Positions 17,147 through 28,780 of a stretch of DNA of 64,000 bases are shown in pieces. A program made the translations under genes and the position numbers. The notes beneath the pieces are model-generated. The model was not told the origin of the DNA and did not search any database. It saw only the letters and a program-made list of their open reading frames with translations. Origin of the DNA: Pseudomonas lutea (GTDB lineage Bacteria; Pseudomonadota; Gammaproteobacteria; Pseudomonadales; Pseudomonadaceae); contig NZ_JRMB01000001.1 of the NCBI RefSeq assembly GCF_000759445.1, forward strand, positions 1,612,001-1,676,000, in the 5' to 3' direction. Within the stretch, counting starts at the first letter, position 1; every line of letters begins with the position of its first letter.

Positions 17147-18358
17147 ATGAATACAAGTTTCTGGAAAGCCGGCCACAAACCGACCCTGTTCGCCGCGTTC
17201 CTGTACTTCGACCTGAGCTTCATGGTCTGGTATCTGCTCGGCCCGCTGGCGGTGCAGATCGCCGCCGATTTGCACCTCACCACCCAGCAACGCGGCCTGA
17301 TGGTCGCTACGCCCATCCTGGCAGGCGCCGTGTTGCGCTTCATCATGGGCATGCTTGCCGATCAGCTCTCACCGAAAATCGCCGGCATCATCGGCCAGGT
17401 GATCGTTATCGCCGCCCTGCTGGGTGCCTGGCAGCTGGGGATCCACAGCTACGAACAGGCGCTGCTGTTAGGCGTGTTTCTGGGCATGGCCGGCGCCTCG
17501 TTCGCCGTCGCACTCCCGCTGGCCTCGCAGTGGTACCCGCCGCAGCATCAGGGCAAGGCGTTGGGCATCGCCGGCGCCGGTAACTCCGGGACCGTGTTCG
17601 CCGCCCTGATCGCGCCGGTCCTGGCCGCCAGCTTTGGCTGGAACAACGTGTTCGGGTTTGCTGTGGCGCCGTTGCTGCTGACCCTGATTGCGTTCTCGTT
17701 GATGGCGAAAAACGCGCCCGAACGTCCCAAAGCCAAGTCCATGGCCGACTACTTCAAGGCACTGGGCGACCGCGACAGCTGGTGGTTCATGTTCTTCTAT
17801 AGCGTGACCTTTGGCGGCTTCATCGGTCTGGCCAGCGCCCTGCCCGGCTACTTCAACGACCAATACGGCCTGAGCCCGGTGACCGCCGGCTACTACACCG
17901 CCGCCTGCGTGTTTGGCGGCAGCATGATGCGCCCGTTGGGCGGCGCGCTGGCCGATCGCTTCGGCGGTATCAGAACCCTCTCCGGGATGTACGCAGTGGC
18001 GGCAATCTGCATTGCAGCAGTCGGCTTCAACCTGCCCAGTTCGTGGGCGGCCCTGGCATTGTTCGTCGCTGCCATGTTGGGTCTCGGGGCCGGCAATGGT
18101 GCGGTGTTCCAACTGGTGCCACAACGCTTTCGCAAAGAGATCGGCGTGATGACCGGGCTCATCGGCATGGCCGGCGGCATCGGCGGCTTCCTGCTTGCCG
18201 CAGGACTGGGGGCCATCAAACAGAACACCGGCGAATACCAATTGGGCCTTTGGCTGTTTGCGCTGCTGGGCGTGCTGGCGTGGTTCGGGCTGATGAACGT
18301 CAAGCGTCGCTGGAGAACCACCTGGGGCTCGGCGGCGGTGACCGCCGCCCGCGTCTAG
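17147..18358 (+). CDS. NarK/NasA-type nitrate/nitrite MFS transporter
   Basis: Major-facilitator protein of 403 residues with about 12 helices. It carries the two glycine-rich nitrate signature stretches of the NNP family, GIAGAGNSGTVFAAL (about 143-157) and LGLGAGNGAVFQLVPQRF near residue 310. GAGG precedes the ATG. It takes up nitrate, or exchanges nitrate and nitrite, at the inner membrane. The kinase/phosphatase gene starts 3 bases after its stop, so they form one transcript read from the attenuated leader. Confidence 0.92.
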   Translation: MNTSFWKAGHKPTLFAAFLYFDLSFMVWYLLGPLAVQIAADLHLTTQQRGLMVATPILAGAVLRFIMGMLADQLSPKIAGIIGQVIVIAALLGAWQLGIHSYEQALLLGVFLGMAGASFAVALPLASQWYPPQHQGKALGIAGAGNSGTVFAALIAPVLAASFGWNNVFGFAVAPLLLTLIAFSLMAKNAPERPKAKSMADYFKALGDRDSWWFMFFYSVTFGGFIGLASALPGYFNDQYGLSPVTAGYYTAACVFGGSMMRPLGGALADRFGGIRTLSGMYAVAAICIAAVGFNLPSSWAALALFVAAMLGLGAGNGAVFQLVPQRFRKEIGVMTGLIGMAGGIGGFLLAAGLGAIKQNTGEYQLGLWLFALLGVLAWFGLMNVKRRWRTTWGSAAVTAARV

Positions 18359-18361
18359 AGC

Positions 18362-20062
18362 GTGAGTCTCAATCAGCCCAACGTCCGGGTCGCCAATACC
18401 GTGAGCGGCCTGCAACTGCGCGTCGCCGAACACAGCGCGACCGGGCCGCGCGCCGAAAATCAGGACGCCATGCGCGTGGTGACACCCGCCCCGGCCCTCG
18501 CCGCCAGCAAGGGCTACTTGTTCGCGCTTGCCGACGGTGTCAGCCAATGCGCCGACGGCGGCCTGGCCGCTCGCGCCACCTTGCAGGCGCTGGCGATGGA
18601 TTACTACGCGACGCCGGAAACCTGGAGCGTCGCAGTGGCGATGGATCGCCTGCTTCTTGCGCAGAACCGCTGGCTGCTCGCCAACGGCTTACTGACCACG
18701 CTGAGCGCGCTGGTCCTGCGCGGCCGTCGCTTCACCCTCGCCCATGTCGGCGACTGCCGCGTGTACCGATGGCAGCCGGGCCAGCTTCAGCGAATCAGCC
18801 AGGACCATGTCTGGGAGCAGCCCGACATGCAACACGTGCTCAAACGCGCACTCGGCCTGGACCAGTACGTGGTCATGGACTACCTGGACGGTGAACTCCA
18901 CGCAGGCGAGCGACTGCTGCTGGTCAGCGATGGCGTGTGGGCGACATTGGGTGACGCGAAGATAGGTGCGATCCTGGGCGAACAAGCCGACCTGGATTCG
19001 GCGGTGCGCACATTAGTCAACGCGGCACATCTGTGCGGGAGCACCGACAATGCCAGCGCTGTGCTGATTGAGGTCGATCAGCTGGGCTCCGACAGCCTGG
19101 GCGAAACATTGATGCAACTGCAACAGTGGCCCGTCCCGCCGAAGCTCAAGGCAGGCCAGACATTTGAGGGCTGGCACGTTGAGGGACGTATTGGCGACTC
19201 GCGGCAATCGCTGCTCTATCGCGTCCGTGACAGTCAGCAGCAGCCATGGTTGTTGAAGACGATTGCACCTGCGCGGGTTGATGAAGCGGGCGCAGGCCAA
19301 GCCTTGTTGCTCGAAGAGTGGTTTCTGAGGCGCGTCGCAGGCGTCAGCTTCCCGCAGGTGCATGCCTGCACCCAGCGCCAGCACTTGTATTACGTGATGC
19401 GTGAGCATGCGGGCCGAACCCTTGCCGAACTCTTCGTGAGTGACGGACCGATGCCGCTGCCTCAATGGCTTGGACTGGCGCAGAACCTCATCGGCGCCGT
19501 GGCGCTGTTGCACCGCCGCAATATCATTCACCGCGACATCAAACCGGAGAACCTGCTCCTCGATGCATCAGGCGCACTCCGCGTGCTGGACTTCGGGTTG
19601 GCCTACTGTCCCGGACTGTCTGTCGTTGAGGACGGTGATGTGCCTGGCACACCCAGCTTCATGCCGCCCGAGGCCTTCGACGGCGCAAAGCCCTGCCCCG
19701 CGTTCGATCTGTATGCGGTCAGCGTGACGCTGTACTTTCTGCTGACCGGCCACTACCCCTACGGCGAAATCGAACCCTTCCAGCACCACCGCTATGGTCA
19801 TCCACAACCCGCTGGCCGTTACCGCCCGGATGTCCCGGAGTGGCTGGAACATCATCTACAGCGCGCATTGCTTGCTGACCCACTCAAGCGCTTCGAGACG
19901 GCCGAGCATTGGTTGATAGCGTTTCGACAAGGCGAACTCCAGCTACATGACCGGCGCACGCTGCCGTTGCTTGAACGAGAGCCGTTGAAGGTCTGGCGCA
20001 CAATCGCCTTGCTCTCGCTAGTAATCAATCTGCTGATGCTGGCCTGGATGCTCAATCCTTGA
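18362..20062 (+). CDS. Bifunctional PP2C phosphatase / Ser-Thr protein kinase, membrane-anchored
   Basis: Fusion of 566 residues from GTG 18362. The N-terminal PP2C-type phosphatase (about 12-235) has AENQDAMRV, FALADGVSQCADGG and AHVGDCRVYRW. A Hanks-type kinase (about 265-530) has HRDIKPENLLL (Asp392), DFG (Asp410) and GTPSFMPPEAF. The glycine loop is degenerate (GRIGDSRQSLLY). One C-terminal helix (about 545-562) anchors it in the membrane. The same fusion lies in the nitrate-assimilation cluster of P. aeruginosa. Its targets are unknown; a role in tuning nitrate uptake is inference from co-transcription with the transporter. Confidence 0.92.
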   Translation: MSLNQPNVRVANTVSGLQLRVAEHSATGPRAENQDAMRVVTPAPALAASKGYLFALADGVSQCADGGLAARATLQALAMDYYATPETWSVAVAMDRLLLAQNRWLLANGLLTTLSALVLRGRRFTLAHVGDCRVYRWQPGQLQRISQDHVWEQPDMQHVLKRALGLDQYVVMDYLDGELHAGERLLLVSDGVWATLGDAKIGAILGEQADLDSAVRTLVNAAHLCGSTDNASAVLIEVDQLGSDSLGETLMQLQQWPVPPKLKAGQTFEGWHVEGRIGDSRQSLLYRVRDSQQQPWLLKTIAPARVDEAGAGQALLLEEWFLRRVAGVSFPQVHACTQRQHLYYVMREHAGRTLAELFVSDGPMPLPQWLGLAQNLIGAVALLHRRNIIHRDIKPENLLLDASGALRVLDFGLAYCPGLSVVEDGDVPGTPSFMPPEAFDGAKPCPAFDLYAVSVTLYFLLTGHYPYGEIEPFQHHRYGHPQPAGRYRPDVPEWLEHHLQRALLADPLKRFETAEHWLIAFRQGELQLHDRRTLPLLEREPLKVWRTIALLSLVINLLMLAWMLNP

Positions 20063-20117
20063 GCCACGGCAGATCCCTACCCGACGGTTCACTGCGGATG
20101 CTAAATCGCAGGCAAAG

Positions 20118-20143
20118 AAAAACCCGGCCTAAGCCGGGTTTTT
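20118..20143. terminator. Bidirectional terminator between the kinase gene and oprF
   Basis: AAAAACCCGGC and GCCGGGTTTTT form a stem with loop CTAA. A and T tracts on both sides allow it to serve the convergent oprF and the kinase gene. Confidence 0.85.
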
Positions 20144-20159
20144 CGTGAAGCGAGGCTAA

Positions 20160-21194
20160 TTACTTAGCTTGGGCTTCTACTTGTGCTTCTACGCGGCGGT
20201 TAACAGCACGGCCAGCGTCAGTTGCGTTGTCAGCAACTGGGCGAGTTTCGCCGTAGCCAACCGAGTTCACGCGGTTAGCGCCAACACCGTACTGGTTAAC
20301 CAGAACTTGCTTAACGGCGTTTGCACGACGCTCGGACAGCTTCTGGTTGTAAGCGTCAGGACCGACGGAGTCAGTGTGACCTTCAACAGTGGTGGTGGTC
20401 TGTGGGTACTGCTTCATGAAGTCAGCCAGGTTCTTGATGTCGCCGTAGCTGTTTGGCTTCACAACCGACTTGTTGAAGTCGAATTTAACGTCCAGCTCTA
20501 CACGAACGACTTCAGCAACAGCTGGGCAGCCGTTAGCGTCAACAGTCACGTTTGCAGGGGTGTCCGGGCACTTGTCAACGTTGTCGCAGACGCCGTCGTT
20601 GTCGCTGTCGGAGCACACTTCAGCTACTGGAGCTGGTGCTGCTTCAACTTTCTTCGAACCGCCGCCGAAGTTCACACCGATACCGACGCTAGGAGCCCAC
20701 TCGGTGTCGCCCTGATCGATGTTGTACTGAGCTTCAACGCCAGCACGGGCATAGAAGTTGTCAGTGAAGTACAGCTTGGCACCGCCGCCGATGTTGGCGA
20801 AGGTGGAACGGTTACGACCGTTGCTGCCGTTCTGATCGATGCTCTGATCGGAGAAACCAGCCGAAACGTATGGACGCAGCATGTCGCCCGGGTTGTTGAA
20901 GTGGTACAGAGCGTCCAGAGCGGTGTTCGCGCCCTTGATGTTCTGGCCATTGTCGCTACGGACGTTGTGCACTTCGTCATAGCCCAGACGCAATTCAACG
21001 TCGTCGGTCAGGAAGTAGCCAACAGAACCGCCGAACAGGTTGCCGTCGTTTTTGAAGTTACGAGCGCTGTCGAACTGTTCTTTCTTGGCGAAGCCTTCGA
21101 TTTCGACTGCGCCTTGGCCTTGTGCCAGAGCGCCGAACGAAGTTGCGGCAACAATAGTACCAATGGCCAAGCCCAAGGTGTTTTTCAGTTTCAT
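20160..21194 (-). CDS. oprF: Major outer-membrane porin OprF
   Basis: Protein of 344 residues with a Sec signal peptide (cleavage near ALAQ). The N-terminal eight-stranded beta-barrel is of OmpA type. A linker carries a thrombospondin type-3-like calcium motif with cysteines (CSDSDNDGVCDNVDKCPD). The C-terminal OmpA domain (about 230-344) binds peptidoglycan (VEGHTDSVGPDAYNQKLSERR). OprF anchors the outer membrane to the wall and is a diffusion porin. It lies directly downstream of sigX, the usual order in Pseudomonas, and is known to be transcribed in part from a SigX-dependent promoter. Confidence 0.97.
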   Translation of the reverse strand: MKLKNTLGLAIGTIVAATSFGALAQGQGAVEIEGFAKKEQFDSARNFKNDGNLFGGSVGYFLTDDVELRLGYDEVHNVRSDNGQNIKGANTALDALYHFNNPGDMLRPYVSAGFSDQSIDQNGSNGRNRSTFANIGGGAKLYFTDNFYARAGVEAQYNIDQGDTEWAPSVGIGVNFGGGSKKVEAAPAPVAEVCSDSDNDGVCDNVDKCPDTPANVTVDANGCPAVAEVVRVELDVKFDFNKSVVKPNSYGDIKNLADFMKQYPQTTTTVEGHTDSVGPDAYNQKLSERRANAVKQVLVNQYGVGANRVNSVGYGETRPVADNATDAGRAVNRRVEAQVEAQAK

Positions 21195-21301
21195 CCGTTA
21201 AATCCCCATCTGGTGATTGTAAAGCAGTCCCCCTAAGCGAGAGACAACTCGTCGGCAAGTCTATCAGAACTTGCCTGCTCGTTAGAGATATTTGCGCCGA
21301 G

Positions 21302-21892
21302 TTAAGTTTCGGTAACGCCTGCAAATTTCTCACGTAATTTATCAAGTGCCCGTTTGTAGCGCATTTTCGTGGCACTCAGGCCCATGTGCATGATGTCTGC
21401 GATCTCCTGAAACTCCAGCTCTGCGACAAATCGTAGCACCAGAATCTCTCTGTCGATCGGGTTCACATACACAAGCCAGCGATCAAGCCCGCCCTTTTCT
21501 TCTGGTTTCGGCGCCTTTTCTTCCGACGCTTCCTCGAGGGGGTCAAGACTCAAAGCGTCCAGCAACCGACGCTTTCGCCGCTCCTTCCTGTACTGCGTGA
21601 TGCATTCGTTGTACGTAATGCTGTAGAGCCAGGTTTTGAACTTCGATTTACCCTCGAAGTTCTTCAAGCCATACAACACCTTAAGCATCACTTCCTGACA
21701 GACATCGTCAGCATCGCGATCGTTCCCCAGATAGCGTGCGCACACGTTAAAAAGTGTCCGCTGGTAACGACGCATCAGCTCTTCATACGCACGCGTGACA
21801 TGGAACAGCTCGTCGTGCGAGCGCGCCACCAGCTCCTCGTCGGAGAGCTCGCGTGGGTCATAGCGCAGAGAGGGCGATTGAGCGTTATTCAA
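21302..21892 (-). CDS. sigX: ECF sigma factor SigX
   Basis: Sigma factor of 196 residues. Region 2 includes RYQRTLFNVCARYLGN and DADDVCQEVMLKV, an ILE/KTWLYSITYN segment follows, and region 4 has LVLRFVAELEFQEIADIMHMGLSATKMRYKRAL. No anti-sigma gene is adjacent; as in other pseudomonads, the preceding gene is cmpX, encoding a mechanosensitive-like channel that is linked to SigX activity. SigX governs oprF, envelope and fatty-acid genes. Confidence 0.95.
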   Translation of the reverse strand: MNNAQSPSLRYDPRELSDEELVARSHDELFHVTRAYEELMRRYQRTLFNVCARYLGNDRDADDVCQEVMLKVLYGLKNFEGKSKFKTWLYSITYNECITQYRKERRKRRLLDALSLDPLEEASEEKAPKPEEKGGLDRWLVYVNPIDREILVLRFVAELEFQEIADIMHMGLSATKMRYKRALDKLREKFAGVTET

Positions 21893-21982
21893 AACAAGTC
21901 GTGCCGACGGTCAGGGAGATGTCCACCGCACCCGGAACTCGCCCGGATTTTTGCGGCGGCATACATTAGCAGGTTCGCCGAC

Positions 21983-22807
21983 TCAACGGCTGCTCACTCG
22001 CTGCTCAAGGAGGATCCGGTTGGACAAAGACACCAACTCGCCTTCCTCGGTCAGCAGGGTGGTTTTCACCGTGCCAATTTCCTCGATCTGCCCTTCGACC
22101 TCTCCAACACGCACTTGTTGCCCTACCTGGTACAACTCCCGTACATAAATTCCCGCCAGGATCTGGCTCGCGATTTCGCGGCTTCCCAGACCCATGGCCA
22201 ACGCAACGGCCAGACCAACGGTAATCAATCCGATGACGATGACGTGGTTCAGCAGGTCCGTTTTGACCTCAAGCTGACTGATCGCCACCGAAATACTGAT
22301 GATGATCACCAGCCACTGAGCGATCCTGCCGAGGCCGGCCGAGTAATCCAGCCCTACCCCTTCGGCCGCGCCACGCACGATGCCGTTAACCAGTTGCGCG
22401 AGCAATACGCCCACCAGCAACACCAGCGCAGCGCCGAATACCTTCGGCAGATACAGCGCAAGCATGTCCAGCGTCGCGGATACCCGCTCCAGCCCCAGCG
22501 ATTCTGCCGCCGACACCAGAAAAATCAAGAGCACGAACCAATAAACGATCTTGCCGATCAAGGTGGAAATCGGGACCTGAATGCCTGCGCGGCTGATCAG
22601 CTTGGTCAGCCCCGTACCGCCCATCAGCCGATCAAGACCGAGTTTTGCCAACAGCTTGGAAAGCAGGGTGTCGAGCAGCTTCGCCACCACGAAACCCAAA
22701 AGCACGACCACCAGAGCCCCGAACAGATTCGGGATGAAGTTTGCCACTTTGGTCCACAACGCAGTCATTGCAGTGACCAGACTCTGCGTCCAGAGATCCA
22801 ATTCCAT
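21983..22807 (-). CDS. cmpX: CmpX, MscS-like inner-membrane protein
   Basis: Protein of 274 residues from ATG 22807; a TTG six bases upstream is possible. It has several hydrophobic helices (two TM_helix-type repeats with FGALVVVLLGFVVAKLLD and VFGAALVLLVGVLLAQLV) and a C-terminal hydrophilic beta region (VGEVEGQIEEIGTVKTTLL) of small-conductance mechanosensitive channel type. It lies between crfX and sigX. In Pseudomonas it influences SigX and envelope stress signalling. It starts 2 bases after the crfX stop, indicating coupling. Confidence 0.9.
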   Translation of the reverse strand: MELDLWTQSLVTAMTALWTKVANFIPNLFGALVVVLLGFVVAKLLDTLLSKLLAKLGLDRLMGGTGLTKLISRAGIQVPISTLIGKIVYWFVLLIFLVSAAESLGLERVSATLDMLALYLPKVFGAALVLLVGVLLAQLVNGIVRGAAEGVGLDYSAGLGRIAQWLVIIISISVAISQLEVKTDLLNHVIVIGLITVGLAVALAMGLGSREIASQILAGIYVRELYQVGQQVRVGEVEGQIEEIGTVKTTLLTEEGELVSLSNRILLEQRVSSR

Positions 22808-22809
22808 AT

Positions 22810-23073
22810 TCAATCAGCCTTGTCTTGTGCGCCGGTAAACGTGGTGCCGGCGCGTGTCGCCTTGCGACGGGAAACAGGTGAAACGTGAGCGGAGCCGTTG
22901 TTTACGGCAATCATCAACGCTTGCGTGCAACGACCCAGAAGACTGAACAGATCACCGGCGCCCACCTGACGGTTAGCGGTCTTCAATACCCGGCCCAGAA
23001 CGGCATCGTCGTCGCGGCTGCTGGACGACGAATTGAGCATGTCTCGCAGTGATTCTTCAAACGGGTCGTGCAT
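22810..23073 (-). CDS. crfX: CrfX, small conserved Pseudomonas protein
   Basis: Protein of 87 residues from ATG 23073 (MHDPFEESLRDML). It is serine-rich near the N-terminus (NSSSSSRDDDAVLG), has a central helix (LFSLLGRCTQALMIAVNNG) and a basic C-terminus. Identified by position and sequence as CrfX of the cmaX-crfX-cmpX-sigX-oprF block; its molecular role is unclear. It ends 2 bases before cmpX. Confidence 0.85.
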   Translation of the reverse strand: MHDPFEESLRDMLNSSSSSRDDDAVLGRVLKTANRQVGAGDLFSLLGRCTQALMIAVNNGSAHVSPVSRRKATRAGTTFTGAQDKAD

Positions 23074-23160
23074 CGGGCACCTCACGCTATGTCACTGAAA
23101 GACGCAGGCAGATGTGCAGGAGTCACACAACACATCCAGACGGCTGTGACTTTTTTACCG

Positions 23161-24156
23161 TTATACCCAACGCAGGCGCTTGAACAACCACATCTGGCCT
23201 ATCGCAACCACCAGCATCAAAAGGCACGCGAAGAGAAAACCGTATGGGTTTTCCGAGCCGGGAATGCCTCCCACGTTGATGCCCAGCAAGCCTGTCAGAA
23301 AGCTCATCGGCAGAAAAATTCCAGTGATGATGCCAAACCGGTACATGGTCCTGTTCATGCGCTCGCTGAGGCGGCGGTCTTCGGCCTCAAGCACCAGCCC
23401 CACTCGCTCTCGGGTCAATTCCAGCTCTTCCAGATACCGGGTGAGACTGTTGTTCAATTCGTTCCAGTAGTCCGCATCGTCCTCCACGAACCACGGCATC
23501 TTGCTGCGCGTCAGTTGCGCGTAGATCTCACGCTGCGGCGCAAGAAAACGCCGCAGCCCTGCCGCGCGCCTGCGGATGTGCACCATGTTGCCGTGCTCGG
23601 GCATATACCGCTCGTCGGCATCTATGCGTTCTTCCATGTCATCGACCAATTCGGTCAGCTCGCTGACGACGGCCTGCACCTTGTCGGTGAGAAACTGGGC
23701 CAGATAAAGCAGCAGCTCTGATGCGGTTTTGGGCCCCTTGCCTTCGTTGAGCGAGGCGATCAACTCGTCAGTCGCCCGCAGGGAGCGCAGGCGCAATGAG
23801 ATCACTCGCTGAGCCGCCGCGAAAATCCGCACCGAGACCATGTCCTCCGGCTCCGCCCCCGGGTTCAGGTTGACGCCACGCAGGAACAGCAACAACTCGT
23901 TCTCGGGCAGCGCCAGCAAGCGCGGCCGGGTGTTCTCTTCCAGCATCAGGTCACAGACGAACTGGCTTAGCCCGCTCGCACTGCGCAACCACGTCTGGGT
24001 CTGCGGATGACTGCGATCCCAGTGAAGCCACACGCTTTCGTGGGGCTCCAGTTGCAAACCATCCAGTTCGGTTCGAGGAATCGAACGCGCTCCGCCCTTA
24101 CCGTCCAGCACGAGGGCATGAACCAGCCCCCACTGCGCGTTTGATTCGTCGAACAT
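23161..24156 (-). CDS. cmaX: CmaX, CorA/ZntB-family divalent metal transporter
   Basis: Protein of 331 residues from ATG 24156 (MFDESNAQWGLVHA). A large cytoplasmic funnel with long charged helices (about 1-265) is followed by two C-terminal helices. The first helix ends in the GxN pore signature GINVGGIPG, the second is FACLLMLVVAIGQMWLF. The GIN variant is typical of ZntB-like members, which move zinc or other divalent ions. It is the first gene of the cmaX-crfX-cmpX block. Confidence 0.9.
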   Translation of the reverse strand: MFDESNAQWGLVHALVLDGKGGARSIPRTELDGLQLEPHESVWLHWDRSHPQTQTWLRSASGLSQFVCDLMLEENTRPRLLALPENELLLFLRGVNLNPGAEPEDMVSVRIFAAAQRVISLRLRSLRATDELIASLNEGKGPKTASELLLYLAQFLTDKVQAVVSELTELVDDMEERIDADERYMPEHGNMVHIRRRAAGLRRFLAPQREIYAQLTRSKMPWFVEDDADYWNELNNSLTRYLEELELTRERVGLVLEAEDRRLSERMNRTMYRFGIITGIFLPMSFLTGLLGINVGGIPGSENPYGFLFACLLMLVVAIGQMWLFKRLRWV

Positions 24157-24216
24157 TCGTATCCTTGCTGACTGCGATGCAGACCTGGTGGCTGCACCCA
24201 TAAGAATGAAAGTTGA

Positions 24217-24705
24217 TCAGTCCGGCATCGTCAATGCGATGGGCGAGACAATGATGCCGTTGTTGTCGGCGTACACGAATTCGCCCGGCCTGAAGGTCAC
24301 GCCACCGAAGTTGACGACCTTGTTGAGTTCACCCAGGCCGCGCTTTTCGGTCTTCAGCGGATGACTGGCCAACGCCTGCACGCCCAGATCGGTCTGCGCC
24401 AGGACATCGACGTCGCGCACACAGCCGTAGATGACCATCCCTTCCCAGCCGTTTTTCGCAGCTTTCTCGGCGATCATGTCGCCCAGCAACGCGCAACGCA
24501 GCGAGCCTCCGCCGTCAACCACCAGCACCTTGCCCGTGCCGTCCTGCTCAGCCTGCTCACGGACCAGAGAATTGTCCTCAAAGCATTTGAGCGTCACGAT
24601 CTCGCCGCCAAACGAATCACGGCCACCGAAGTTGCTGAACATTGGCTCGACCACCTGAACCTGTTCAGGGTAAGCGTCGCACAAGTCCGGGGTGATGTAG
24701 TGCAT
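24217..24705 (-). CDS. rraA: Ribonuclease E activity regulator RraA family protein
   Basis: Protein of 162 residues, the normal length for RraA. Motifs: [37 protein letters not shown] and [16 protein letters not shown], where the GGGSLR and CVRD segments line the ligand pocket of the fold. E. coli RraA binds RNase E and lowers its activity; some members are aldolases instead. An upstream-strand neighbour is the esterase gene, with a 204-base gap. Confidence 0.9.
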   Translation of the reverse strand: MHYITPDLCDAYPEQVQVVEPMFSNFGGRDSFGGEIVTLKCFEDNSLVREQAEQDGTGKVLVVDGGGSLRCALLGDMIAEKAAKNGWEGMVIYGCVRDVDVLAQTDLGVQALASHPLKTEKRGLGELNKVVNFGGVTFRPGEFVYADNNGIIVSPIALTMPD

Positions 24706-24909
24706 GGGGTAACTCCTGTCAGAAAGGCTCTACGGGTCGGATACAACGGCTCGAGCATAGCTCGCGGGTGTAACACACCGAAACGCCCCGCGCCGTCTTC
24801 TTATATAGAACAAAAACCCGACCGACGAGTCGTGACGTGCATTTACTGACCCGGACTGACGTGAGCGCAGCTTATCCCCAAGTCGGCGCGCAAGGAATGG
24901 TCGCGACCC

Positions 24910-25908
24910 TCATAGGTGCGGAGTTGCCATCATGTTCAGCGTTGATTCAGTCTTGGCGGCTGCGGCATGGCGGTTCAGCCAGTCCGCGACGCGCGGCCAC
25001 ACCTGGGTCTGCGCGGCTTTGCTGACCAGCATCTGCACATGGTCGAAATCCTCGCTGAAGCCGTGGTCGCGACCGAGGACCAGAAATGACTTGTCGGGCG
25101 CGCCAAACTGATCGAACAGTTCGCGGCACGCCCATTCCGGGTCCTGATGATCCCCGACTGCGGCGACCGCCAGCAGCGGAACCGTCACCTGCGCCAGCCC
25201 CGACCACCAATTGTCCTTTTTATCCCCGAAGCGCCCGAACAGGCCGTGCCAGCGCATGCTTTCCAGGATCACGCCCATCGGCTCATCCTCAGGGCCGCGT
25301 TTGAAGCGCGGGCCCGAAACATGCTCGAAGCGCTTGAGTGTCAGCCGTGCGAGCCACTGCAGCGGCGGTACTTTGAGCGGCCAGTGGCTGCGGGTGACCT
25401 GGCTGCCGAAGATTGCCACGGAGGCTGCGTCGTCCGCCGTCAGCGTCTGCCCGCCCAGCGCGGCCGCCAGCGTGGTGCCGCCCAGGGAATGACCGACCCA
25501 GTGCGGCGCCTGACCGGTCTGCTCACGGACGAACGCGGCGATGGCCGGCAGATCGTAGCGGGCGTAATCGGCGACACAGTTGCCCGCATAAGCGCTGTTG
25601 CGCGCTGACAGCCCGTGGCCGCGCATCTCCGCGATCCAGACGTCGAACCCTTCGCGCGCCAGGTACGCACCCAGGCCAATACCCTTTGGCGAATACCAGA
25701 AGCGGCGATTGGAAAAGCTGCCGTGCAGCAGCACAGCTGGCACGCCCCGGGCGTCCGGCGCCGCAACACGACCCAGTCGGGTGACAGCAATTTCGACAGT
25801 GAAATCCGGGCTGTTGCCGGGCTTCAGGCGGTACACGTCCTCGGTCAGGTCGCCACGACGCTCGGCGCTGATCAGGGCTACAGGGAAAAGATGACTGCTG
25901 CTTTGCAT
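24910..25908 (-). CDS. Alpha/beta-hydrolase, probable esterase
   Basis: Protein of 332 residues from ATG 25908 (MQSSSHLFPVALISAE). Fold markers: oxyanion segment LLHGSFSNRRFW near 61-72, nucleophile elbow GHSLGG with Ser141, an acidic residue after AVAAVGDHQDPEW, and histidine in LGRDHGFSEDFDH. No signal peptide. The neighbourhood (ppsA, rraA) is conserved in Pseudomonas but does not reveal the substrate. A longer reading upstream of 25908 has low-complexity sequence and is not used. Confidence 0.85.
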   Translation of the reverse strand: MQSSSHLFPVALISAERRGDLTEDVYRLKPGNSPDFTVEIAVTRLGRVAAPDARGVPAVLLHGSFSNRRFWYSPKGIGLGAYLAREGFDVWIAEMRGHGLSARNSAYAGNCVADYARYDLPAIAAFVREQTGQAPHWVGHSLGGTTLAAALGGQTLTADDAASVAIFGSQVTRSHWPLKVPPLQWLARLTLKRFEHVSGPRFKRGPEDEPMGVILESMRWHGLFGRFGDKKDNWWSGLAQVTVPLLAVAAVGDHQDPEWACRELFDQFGAPDKSFLVLGRDHGFSEDFDHVQMLVSKAAQTQVWPRVADWLNRHAAAAKTESTLNMMATPHL

Positions 25909-26102
25909 GGTGCTCTTGCTGGAAGTCTTGAGTGAGTCGGGTTCGGTCCGGTTCAGACCCGTGTCGGAACTGCTTCTGCGGCCGCCATTGGTGGTGGCCG
26001 ACAGTGGCGGCTGACAGTGGTGGCTGGCCGCCGTGGCTGCAGGCTTGTACCGCAGGCCATTACTGCAGGTTGACGCTCTCTGCGCGCTGAAAATCACCCA
26101 TG

Positions 26103-26136
26103 AAAAAGGGCGGATTCGTTAAAACCCGCCCTTTTT
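26103..26136 (-). terminator. Rho-independent terminator after ppsA
   Basis: AAAAAGGGCGG and CCGCCCTTTTT form a long stem with a loop of about 11 bases. On the minus strand it lies about 50 bases after the ppsA stop and ends in a T tract. Confidence 0.8.
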
Positions 26137-26183
26137 CAGGAAACCGGCCCGTACAAACGGGCCGGCATGTTACTCCATCTGCA

Positions 26184-28559
<2,376 letters not shown>

Positions 28560-28780
28560 GGTGATCTCTCCACTAACCGATTATTGTTGGGAAACGCTTT
28601 GGTGCTGGAATCGCAGGTAATCAGGACAAGCCCACAGCTTTGGATCGTGAACAGCCGGGTTGTGGCTGTGTCGACCGGGCAATCCGATTGCCGAATACAG
28701 GTAGAATGCAGCGAGTCAGGGCCTGCAAGCCGGCCTATCATATCCATAAATGACCATCAGCTTAAGGCCCCGGGGCGCAA

